A stretch of 64,000 nucleotides of DNA, taken from Plazaster borealis (lineage: Eukaryota > Echinodermata > Asteroidea > Forcipulatida > Labidiasteridae). Location: positions 8,039,147 through 8,103,146 of the forward strand of contig CM037470.1 in assembly GCA_021014325.1 (NCBI GenBank). The letters run 5' to 3'. Shown here piece by piece: positions 50,501 through 62,500 of this stretch (position 1 is its first letter; every line of letters begins with the position of its first letter). The translations under genes were made by a program, and so were the position numbers. Below the pieces are notes generated by a model. That model saw nothing but the letters and a program-made list of their open reading frames with translations. It made no database searches and was not told the origin of the DNA.

Positions 50501-53500
50501 CATCCACACCCCTCTCTGGATACAAAAGTTTCTGTGTAATTCTTTTATATCATCATTTCATAAAACACAACATACTATTTACTTGTTACTTAAAAATGTA
50601 ACTTGTGTGTATAAATAAATTCATTTTACTCTATTAATAGAATGCATCATTAACATCTCTCTGTAGTCACTGGTTTTCTTTTTCAAATTGTTACCCCTAT
50701 TTTAAGCTCATCGCTAAGACTTGCACAGTAGTCGGAGCCATTTCAGATTTGCCATATACATTGTAGGTATCTATGTTTTTCCACCAACAGGTCACTGTAC
50801 TGTCTTTAAAAAAACACCCACATACAAACAAACAAATGAAATGCAGAGTGAATACTTGCTGTTACACAAGTAACTTTTACAAAAGTATGTCATACTACAA
50901 CTAAAACAGAGAAGTAGGAGGTATAACATTCATCTGACTGTATATTTTATCATGTTTATTCTATTTGTAATAATTTATAAATGATTTTACAAACATTGAA
51001 TTGAAACTGTTTGAATGTGTGAATGTAGGGTGGAATGAACAGTTAGTCCTTGTGGTGTTGTTTAGGTGTAGAACCTTGCAGAGTTCTCTGTGTTAGTTCC
51101 AAGAATGATTCAGTAACACTGTAAATAGAATAAGGTACCTGGGCCTGCATGACTCACACTCATACGTCCTGTCACTACCTAGCCATACACACAAAGTACA
51201 ATTTTATTGACTCATCAATTATATTCAAACTTTTTGACTTTAAATACTTCAAACAATTTTTCAAAAAAGACGTTACATAATGCACAAGCTTGTATGGTAT
51301 GCCATCTTGATCAAATATTGAAATTACTCAGTATTATTACTCAGTTACTATCCTAGTTTTGTTGGATCTAAGTGCAGCTTTTAATGTGCTAAGTGTTGAC
51401 CAGGCCAAAGTTGCTATCCTAGTTTTGTAGGATCTAAGTGCAGCTTTTAATGTGCTAAGTGTTGACCAGGCCAAAGTTGCTATCCTAGTTTTGTTGGATC
51501 TAAGTGCAGCTTTTGATGTGCTAAGTGTTGACCAGGCCAAAGTTGCTATCCTAGTTTTGTTGGATCTAAGTGCAGCTTCTAATGTGCTAAGTGTTGACCA
51601 GGCCAAAGTTGCTATCCTAGTTTTGTTGGATCTAAGTGCAGCTTCTAATGTGCTAAGTGTTGACCAGGCCAAAGTTGCTATCCTAGTTTTGTTGGATCTA
51701 AGTGCAGCTTCTAATGTGCTAAGTGTTGACCAGGCCAAAGTTGCTATCCTAGTTTTGTTGGATCTAAGTGCAGCTTCTAATGTGCTAAGTGTTGACCAGG
51801 CCAAAGTTGCTATCCTAGTTTTGTTGGATCTAAGTGCAGCTTTTAATGTGCTGAGTGTTGACCAGGCCAAAGTTGCTATCCTAGTTTTGTTGGATCTAAG
51901 TGCAGCTTCTAATGTGCTAAGTGTTGACCAGGCCAAAGTTGCTATCCTAGTTTTGTTGGATCTAAGTGCAGCTTTTAATGTGCTAAGTGTTGACCAGGCC
52001 AAAGTTGCTATCCTAGTTTTGTTGGATCTAAGTGCAGCTTTTAATGTGCTAAGTGTTGACCAGGCCAAAGTTGCTATCCTAGTTTTGTTGGATCTAAGTG
52101 CAGCTTTTAATGTGCTAAGTGTTGACCAGGCCAAAGTTGCTATCCTAGTTTTGTTGGATCTAAGTGCAGCTTCTAATGTGCTAAGTGTTGACCAGGCCAA
52201 AGTTGCTATCCTAGTTTTGTTGGATCTAAGTGCAGCTTTTAATGTGCTAAGTGTTGACCAGGCCAAAGTTGCTATCCTAGTTTTGTTGGATCTAAGTGCA
52301 GCTTCTAATGTGCTAAGTGTTGACCAGGCCAAAGTTGCTATCCTAGTTTTGTTGGATCTAAGTGCAGCTTTTAATGTGCTGAGTGTTGACCAGGCCAAAG
52401 TTGCTATCCTAGTTTTGTTGGATCTAAGTGCAGCTTTTAATGTGCTAAGTGTTGACCAGGCCAAAGTTGCTATCCTAGTTTTGTTGGATCTAAGTGCAGC
52501 TTTTAATGTGCTAAGTGTTGACCAGGCCAAAGTTGCTATCCTAGTTTTGTTGGATCTAAGTGCAGCTTTTGATGTGCCTGACCATCACATCTTGCTCAAA
52601 TGACTTCAGTTTTAGACCTACATGTACATGTATCTTAGGCCTTTGACACCATCAGCCACGACAATTTTCTTCACAAATTAAGTTATTATGGTATAAGAGG
52701 TGTCTCACTAAACTGGTTTACGAGCTATATTTCAAACAGGAAGCAATACATGAAACCAGGTTGTTGCAGCTCCAACCTAAATGATGTTTGCTTGTGGAGT
52801 CCTTCAGGGTTACTTCTTGCACCACAGTTATTTTCTCTGTACATCAAGGATATTTGTCACTCATCCACACTGTTATAATTTATTTTATTTGCTGATGACA
52901 TCAATATCTTTTATTCCTATGAACAATGCCACTATTGAATCCAAAGTTTGATACCGAAATAAAGCATGTAGCTATCTAGCTTCATGCCAACAGGCTCTCA
53001 GTTAATGTTAACAATTGTAGCTTGATTTTTTGCAAAAAGTTTTAGACTGCTTGTCCTGTTGATTCCTAAGTTAAAGCAAACACTATTCCTATTCATCAGG
53101 TCTCTCATACAAAATATGTAGGGTGTCTACGTAAATGAAACTCTCTAAGACTGACCTGCTTGTTATAGGTTCACCTGCAAACTTGAAAAAAGTGCCTGCC
53201 TTCAACTTTATAAAAACTTTGCAACAAATTTAGAACCTTTGAGAATTATTTGATTGTAGTATGAACATGCAAGCTCGTAGTATCTCGCAATGCATTGTAC
53301 CATCTACATGATATCAGTAACATAAAACAATATCTTATTTTACTGAGTAACTGAACAGGTTATCACAATGCTAGTTACGTCAAGGGTTGATTATTGTAAT
53401 GATTTGCTTGCAGGTCTGCCCCATGCTTCACTTGTACCCTTACAGCGTGTACAAAATTGTGCCACTAGAATAATTAATGGTACTAGAAATTTTGACCACA

Positions 53501-56500
53501 TCACCCCGGTTTTCGTACTGAATTAAAGGGGCACACCGGCTCACCATTTACGTAATTTAGTGAAGTAGAGTCACAAACAATAAATAATTTGATGTTAAAA
53601 CAAAAAAAATCATAAAATTAGCACGCAATTAACGAAAAATAGTGAAAAAACCGAAACGCGGTCAAAGGTCAGCGTATACGCTTTTCCAGCCGAGTGTGTG
53701 CAGCGCAGTCAATCCAACACGGGCACTGCCTAAAACCCCCTTGGAACCAAACGTGATTATGGTCTGGCTCCCAACCCCCAGACAGGCTCCGAAGCCACGG
53801 CTATTGGCAAGCTGAGGAGTTCATGCCCCTAGGTTTCAACGCTCTCTGGCCCCACGGGATGTAGCGCCGGCTGACGGGATATGCCCCCAAGGCTTACGTT
53901 GTGATTGCTCCTACCCTCTGGGCCATGCAACACGCCTCCGTTACACGGACTCTTTGAATGCAAATCTTACGTTGGATTTTTCACTATTATTTACATCTTG
54001 TAGCGATAATTTGAATACATGATCTTTTTCGTCAGTTACTCGTTAACCCTAACCACCCCAGGCCTGCCAAAATCAAACAGATGGTTTTGTTGGAATTTGG
54101 ATGGTTTAGTCCTGTGGAGAGTACCCACTAAATCACAGTCTAGAAGCACAGGACCTGTTGGAGTATGATGGGTTGTGTACTGTTCCAAAAAGTAAACTGT
54201 TGGAGTATGATGGGTTGTGTACTGTTCCAATAAGTAAACTGTTGGAGTATGATGGGTTGTGGAAGCTTTCTGGTAGAAATGCTTAGGGGGTTAGGGTTAA
54301 TAATTGTGTAAAAAAAAGATTTCAATTTGGTTTGGTAAGTTACTTTTAAACGGCTGGAAGTAAAACTAACTTGGAAGGTCACGTGACCTTCGTTTTTGTT
54401 TAAAAATGCTCAAAAACGGCTAAATTTGATGATTTTTTTTATAGACTGTTCTTCTTCATTCCTGGAAGACCGTTGAAGTCATATTTTAGTCTATTTTGTA
54501 GCCCAAAAAGCCCAATTCAGCCGGTGTGTCCCTTTAATTATAAAGTCTGTTTGTTAGTTTTGTTTATTGTATAAAAGGTCTAGCACCGAGTTGTCTCTGT
54601 GATCTAGTGTACAACATCACTTAGGATCAACACCTCATCAGCAGACCAAACGGGTTGCAACCTGTTGATAGCAGATTATGCACCTATGATGACAGAGCCT
54701 TCTCTGTTAGTGTTCATCTTTGGCACCAGTTTGATGTAGGCCTTTAGAGAGTAAGACTCTGCAAGTAGTTTGAAGTCTGGACTAAAGACTCATTTTTTTA
54801 AAGAGGCTTTTTACTAATGATTTCAGATTGTATTATTATTGCACTTTACTGTATTATATTGCCTAAAAATACTCTTTAGTATTTTGTATAGTACTGTATA
54901 GTATTGTGTTAACAGCAAGGTTGTGCTAACACATTGGTTTTTTGACTAAATTTAGGCCAAAAGCGATTATACACAAACTAAAGAGCTTGGTACATTTCTT
55001 TTGGTAGCAATGATTAGTCAGTTCCTGACATTGTGAGTTAATTAGGTGTCCATCCCCCCAACCCCTGTCAGTGATGCATCAAAACACAATATTTTTAAAA
55101 TGCATAGTGAACCTTGTCTTTCAAAACAATGGTCAGTTGTTTTTAAGAAGATGTGCATAGCCGCAACTTGAGCTCAAATGCGCACATATTGCAGTATCTC
55201 TACACTCAAAGGAAACTGCCAATTTGTGGATGACATCACAATCATGTCAGAGGCTCTTTAGTTAGAACGCTCCATGTGACTATAACATACATGTACAATG
55301 TTCAAGTTCAACTTATTTTTAGAACAAAGATGCCTGAGGAAAAGCTCAAATATATACCCATGCCAAAACAAAGGCATGGTGACAAATAGGCAATACTGTG
55401 ATACAGTATTACACTATGAAAGAATAGACAAACAAGTTGAATCATAATGCTCGCAAGATATCAATGCACTGACAAGCTGTCATTAGTGATCTATCCACAC
55501 AAAACAGATATTTGAGTATAAAAGACACAAATTTACAAAATAACCCCACATTTCTTGATGGGAATTACACATGCCATCAGATGTCTAAAGGAAGAATCAA
55601 GTATAAGTTAACCCCTACACTCTTCCATTTTACTCCCCCTCGGCAAATAAATGAAACAGTTCACATGTAACCAAAGGATGTGAGATTCCATCCACAGAAA
55701 TTTCATGCACAGTATGTTTACAAAATCACTTGAATACAAATACATGAAAGTGAAATTGGCCGCTCATTTGAAAACGACCGGTAAAACCTGTATTAAAACT
55801 TTGTTGAGACGTCTAACATGAAAAGCTAGAATGACAAAGTCTGAGTGGCAAACTACTGACAGTTCAATTGTATTGAGGGACAATAAACTGATGGTAAAAA
55901 TAGCTCCGGAATATAAATGTGTTTCTAGAAAATTGTCTGGCCTTGTTTAATGCTGGGCTAAGCTGGCAACAGGTGAGGAAGGGGTAAAGCAAAGACAGGT
56001 TGAACACAAAGAATTATTTATCCTGCATATGCATTGAAGGAACTCCACCTTGGGCTTGCATGAGTAGAGATGAAGGACAACTACTAAGATGACTCACATT
56101 CACAAAGAGCTAAGATTGATTTCAAGTGCGAATCAATATTAATTGCTAAGCAAAGTTTGATGTCACAACAGACTGTGCAAGTCTCGCACGTATCGGTACG
56201 AGAAAACACGTCAAACAAAGAACTTTTTTTCTGAAATGTAAAACTCCATATGGTTGGGACCACAATGGTCCCGGTAGTTCGAATGCGCGCAAGACATGCA
56301 CAGTCTATACAAATCACTATGGTAATACCGACAACTCATCTTAATATAAATCTTAGTGCTTTGTGAAATGGAGCCCAAGAATGTTAGTTCATGAATTCTA
56401 TTCAACTCAAGTCAACAAGTCAACTTCATACCAAGACTGATGAATGTTTAGGACTTATGGCGATTTGAGATTTTCAATTTTTGATCCCAGTGACTTGATC

Positions 56501-59500
56501 TTTTATACCGATCGAATTGATGTCACTAGCAATGTTTGTTGTAGGTTATTAATCAGTATAGATATGTCAGGGAAATGTTTATTTAAAATGTTCCTTTCTT
56601 AGCCAATCAGTTGAGATTTGTGCCAAGTATACAACTACTAAAATTTAACATTTAGAATGAGCAATTGTTTCAAACCAAATAGGCATGATTTGCATCCAGC
56701 AATCAAAAAAATCAATTTGGACACTTGATAATAGAACTTTTTGAAGATTTTGTATGAATAATACGGACTATAGGCCTTTTCCGATTTTTATATCCAGTTC
56801 CATTTTATTTGTTACAATAACCAAACTTACCCCAAAATAAATTAAAAGACTTTGAAGAAATTAAAAACATCGCAAATGAAACAATTTTGGGTTGAACAAA
56901 GAAAAATTGATTTGTTTCTTTGTTCAACCCAACATTATTCAAAATTTACCAAATCAGTTTCCCTTGTTTTTGTGGTTTATTAATTGAAAAAAGGAAACTA
57001 GGAAAACCCCCACAATCAGTTTGGGACTGAAAACCTAATCCACATGTAAGGTTCCAGCCTGAGGTAGGATTCAAACCAAGGTTTAAGAAGGTGAAATGCT
57101 GGAAAAGAAATCCCTGAGCCAACCTGATCCCCAAAATGGATTGTTTACTCTTACACGTCTTAGTGATTAAAATCGGATAATGCATTAGTAGTGGCTCATG
57201 TACCTGCATGTACTATCAGGGTTTTGTCTTCTTTACTCTACAGACCGCTACCCTAGTACATGCATGTACTGTCAGGGTTTTGTGTTCTTTACTCTACAGA
57301 TTGCTACCCTAGTAAATGCATGTACTGCCAGGGTTTTGTCTTCTTTACTCTACAGACCGCTACCCTAGTACATGCATGTACTGTCAGGGTTTTGTGTTCT
57401 TTACTCTACAGATTGCTACCCTGGTACCTGCATGTTCTGTCAGGGTTTTGTCTTCTTTACTCTACAGACCGCTTATACCCTGGTACCTGCATGTACTGTC
57501 ATTTTTTTCTTCTTCTTTACTCTACAGACTGCTACCCTAGTACATGCATGTACTGTCAGGGTTTTGTCTTCTTTACTCTACAGACCGCTACCCTAGTACC
57601 TGCATGTACTGTCAGGGTTTTGTCTTCTTTACTCTACAGACCGCTACCCTAGTACCTGCATGTACTGTCAGGGTTTTGTCTTCTTTACTCTACAGATTGC
57701 TACCCTAGTACATGCATGTACTGTCAGGGTTTTGTCTTCTTTACTCTACAGATTGCTACCCTAGTACATGCATGTACTGTCAGGGTTTTGTCTTCTTTAC
57801 TCTACAGATTGCTACCCTAGTACATGCATGTACTGTCAGGGTTTTGTCTTCTTTACTCTACAGATTGCTACCCTAGTACATGCATGTACTGTCAGGGTTT
57901 TGTCTTCTTTACTCTACAGATTGCTACCCTAGTACATGCATGTACTGTCAGGGTTTTGTCTTCTTTACTCTACAGACCACTACCCTAGTACATGCATGTT
58001 CTGTCAGGGTTTTGTCTTCTTTACTCTACAGACCGCTTATACCCTGGTACCTGCATGTACTGTCAGGGTTTTGTCTTCTTTACTCTACAGACTGCTACCC
58101 TAGTTCCTGCATGTACTGTCAGGGTTTTGTCTTCTTTACTCTACAGATTGCTACCCTAGTACATGCATGTACTGTCAGGGTTTTGTCTTCTTTACTCTAC
58201 AGACCGCTACCCTAGTACCTGCATGTACTGTCAGGGTTTTGTCTTCTTTACTCTACAGACCACTACCCTAGTACCTGCATGTACTGTCAGGGTTTTGTCT
58301 TCTTTACTCTACAGATTGCTACCCTAGTACATGCATGTACTGTCAGGGTTTTGTCTTCTTTACTCTACAGATTGCTACCCTAGTACATGCATGTACTGTC
58401 AGGGTTTTGTCTTCTTTACTCTACAGACTGCTACCCTGGTACCTGCATGTACTGTCAGGGTTTTGTCTTCTTTACTCTACAGACCGCTACCCTAGTACCT
58501 GCATGTACTGTCAGGGTTTTGTCTTCTTTACTCTACAGACCGCTACCCTAGTACCTGCATGTACTGTCAGGGTTTTGTCTTCTTTACTCTACAGATTGCT
58601 ACCCTAGTACATGCATGTACTGTCAGGGTTTTGTCTTCTTTACTCTACAGACCGCTACCCTAGTACCTGCATGTACTGTCAGAGTTTTGTCTTCTTTACT
58701 CTACAGACCACTACCCTAGTACCTGCATGTACTACCAGGGTTTTGTCTTCTTTACTCTACAGACCACTACCCTAGTACCTGCATGTACTGTCAGGGTTTT
58801 GTCTTCTTTACTCTACAGACCGCTACCCTAGTACATGCATGTACTGTCAGGGTTTTGTCTTCTTTACTCTACAGACCACTACCCTAGTACATGCATGTAC
58901 TGTCAGGGTTTTGTCTTCTTTACTCTACAGACCGCTACCCTAGTACATGCATGTACTGTCAGGGTTTTGTCTTCTTTACTCTACAGACCACTACCCTAGT
59001 ACCTGCATGTACTGTCAGGGTTTTGTCTTCTTTACTCTACAGACCGCTACCCTAGTACCTGCATGTACTGTCAGGGTTTTGTCTTCTTTACTCTACAGAC
59101 TGCTACCCTAGTACATGCATGTACTGTCAGGGTTTTGTCTTCTTTACTCTACAGACCGCTACCCTGGTACATGCATGTACTGTCAGGGTTTTGTCTTCTT
59201 TACTCTACAGACCACTACCCTAGTACATGCATGTACTGTCAGGGTTTTGTCTTCTTTACTCTACAGACCGCTACCCTAGTACATGCATGTACTGTCAGGG
59301 TTTTGTCTTCTTTACTCTACAGACCACTACCCTAGTACCTGCATGTAGTGTCAGGGTTTTGTCTTCTTTACTCTACAGACCGCTACCCTAGTACCTGCAT
59401 GTACTGTCAGGGTTTTGTCTTCTTTACTCTACAGATTGCTACCCTAGTACATGCATGTACTGTCAGGGTTTTGTCTTCTTTACTCTACAGACCACTACCC

Positions 59501-62500
59501 TAGTACCTGCATGTACTGTCAGAGTTTTGTCTTCTTTACTCTACAGACCACTACCCTAGTACCTGCATGTACTACCAGGGTTTTGTCTTCTTTACTCTAC
59601 AGACCACTACCCTAGTACCTGCATGTACTGTCAGGGTTTTGTCTTCTTTACTCTACAGACCACTACCCTAGTACCTGCATGTACTGTCAGGGTTTTGTCT
59701 TCTTTACTCTACAGACCACTACCCTAGTACCTGCATGTACTGTCAGGGTTTTGTCTTCTTTACTCTACAGACCGCTACCCTAGTACCTGCATGTACTGTC
59801 AGGGTTTTGTCTTCTTTACTCTACAGACCACTACCCTAGTACCTGCATGTACTGTCAGGGTTTTGTCTTCTTTACTCTACAGACCACTACCCTAGTACCT
59901 GCATGTACTGTCAGGGTTTTGTCTTCTTTACTCTACAGACCGCTACCCTGGTACCTGCATGTACTGTCAGGGTTTTGTCTTCTTTACTCTACAGACCGCT
60001 ACACTAGTACCTACATGTACTGTCAGGGTTTTGTCTTCTTTACTCTACAGACTGCTACCCTGGTACCTGCATGTACTGTCAGGGTTTTGTCTTCTTTACT
60101 CTACAGACTGCTACCCTGGTACCTGCATGTTCTGTCAGGGTTTTGTCTTCTTTACTCTACAGACCGCTTATACCCTGGTACCTGCATGTACTGTCATTTT
60201 TTTTCTTCTTCTTTACTCTACAGACTGCTACCCTAGTACATGCATGTACTGTCAGGGTTTTGTCTTCTTTACTCTACAGACCGCTACCCTAGTACATGCA
60301 TGTACTGTCAGGGTTTTGTCTTCTTTACTCTACAGACCGCTACCCTAGTACCTGCATGTACTGTCAGGGTTTTGTCTTCTTTACTCTACAGACCGCTACC
60401 CTAGTACCTGCATGTACTGTCAGGGTTTTGTCTTCTTTACTCTACAGATTGCTACCCTAGTACATGCATGTACTGTCAGGGTTTTGTCTTCTTTACTCTA
60501 CAGACCGCTACCCTAGTACATGCATGTACTGTCAGGGTTTTGTCTTCTTTACTCTACAGACTGCTACCCTAGTACATGCATGTACTGTCAGGGTTTTGTC
60601 TTCTTTACTCTACAGACTGCTACCCTAGTACATGCATGTACTGTCAGGGTTTTGTCTTCTTTACTCTACAGACCGCTACCCTAGTACCTGCATGTACTGT
60701 CAGGGTTTTGTCTTCTTTACTCTACAGACCGCTACCCTAGTACCTGCATGTACTGTCAGGGTTTTGTCTTCTTTACTCTACAGATTGCTACCCTAGTACC
60801 TGCATGTACTGTCAGGGTTTTGTCTTCTTTACTCTACAGACCACTACCCTAGTACCTGCATGTACTGTCAGGGTTTTGTCTTCTTTACTCTACAGACCAC
60901 TACCCTAGTACATGCATGTACTGTCAGGGTTTTGTCTTCTTTACTCTACAGACCGCTACCCTGGTACATGCATGTACTGTCAGGGTTTTGTCTTCTTTAC
61001 TCTACAGACCACTACCCTAGTACATGCATGTACTGTCAGGGTTTTGTCTTCTTTACTCTACAGACCACTACCCTAGTACATGCATGTACTGTCAGGGTTT
61101 TGTCTTCTTTACTCTACAGACCACTACCCTAGTACATGCATGTACTGTCAGGGTTTTGTCTTCTTTACTCTACAGACCGCTACCCTGGTACATGCATGTA
61201 CTGTCAGGGTTTTGTCTTCTTTACTCTACAGACCACTACCCTAGTACCTGCATGTACTGTCAGGGTTTTGTCTTCTTTACTCTACAGACCGCTACCCTAG
61301 TACCTGCATGTACTGTCAGGGTTTTGTCTTCTTTACTCTACAGATTGCTACCCTAGTACATGCATGTACTGTCAGGGTTTTGTCTTCTTTACTCTACAGA
61401 CCACTACCCTAGTACCTGCATGTACTGTCAGAGTTTTGTCTTCTTTACTCTACAGACCACTACCCTAGTACCTGCATGTACTACCAGGGTTTTGTCTTCT
61501 TTACTCTACAGACCACTACCCTAGTACCTGCATGTACTGTCAGGGTTTTGTCTTCTTTACTCTACAGACCACTACCCTAGTACCTGCATGTACTGTCAGG
61601 GTTTTGTCTTCTTTACTCTACAGACCACTACCCTAGTACCTGCATGTACTGTCAGGGTTTTGTCTTCTTTACTCTACAGACCGCTACCCTAGTACCTGCA
61701 TGTACTGTCAGGGTTTTGTCTTCTTTACTCTACAGACCGCTACCCTAGTACCTGCATGTACTGTCAGGGTTTGGTCTTCTTTACTCTACAGACCACTACC
61801 CTAGTACCTGCATGTACTGTCAGGGTTTTGTCTTCTTTACTCTACAGACCGCTACCCTGGTACCTGCATGTACTGTCAGGGTTTTGTCTTCTTTACTCTA
61901 CAGATTGCTACCCTAGTACATGCATGTACTGTCAGGGTTTTGTCTTCTTTACTCTACAGACCACTACCCTAGTACATGCATGTACTGCCAGGGTTTTGTC
62001 TTCTTTACTCTACAGACCGCTACCCTAGTACCTGCATGTACTGCCAGGGTTTTGTCTTCTTTACTCTACAGATTGCTACCCTAGTACCTGCATGTACTGC
62101 CAGGGTTTTGTCTTCTTTACTCTACAGACCACTACCCTAGTACCTGCATGTACTGTCACGGGTTTTTTGACGGGTCCTTCTTTGGGTAACCGAGAACAAA
62201 AACTTTTGGGAAACAGTTACCCGGTTCCAAAATACCGTACAGACCTAAAACATATGGATCAACAAATAGGAGTTGGGATCTTATAAAAGAAACAGCAGTG
62301 TCTGTTAAACAAACTTGTAAATATTTCAGAGTGACTCTGTGACTTACCACACCCATTAAAGCAATGAAGATGACCACAGCAAAGGTTGCAAATGCTGCAT
62401 AAGCATTTGCATTTATATCAGGGTGTCTCTGCTGGTACAACACTAACATCCCAAGACCAGATATGATGTACATGAAGGCTGTATCTATAACAACAAAATC

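Noticed and set aside
51337..52530. 397-codon open frame on the minus strand (and 383 codons on the plus)
   Set aside because: Both are products of the 66-bp array, whose unit is a multiple of three. The plus frame is derived from LINE RT; the minus frame is its shadow. Not host genes.
57200..62157. CRISPR-like array
   Set aside because: The units are contiguous near-identical 56-mers without unique spacers, in an intron of an animal gene.
57260..62286. Many open frames of 64-130 codons rich in [11 protein letters not shown]
   Set aside because: All come from the 56-bp minisatellite, which has no stop in most frame rotations. No protein-like composition or splice support.
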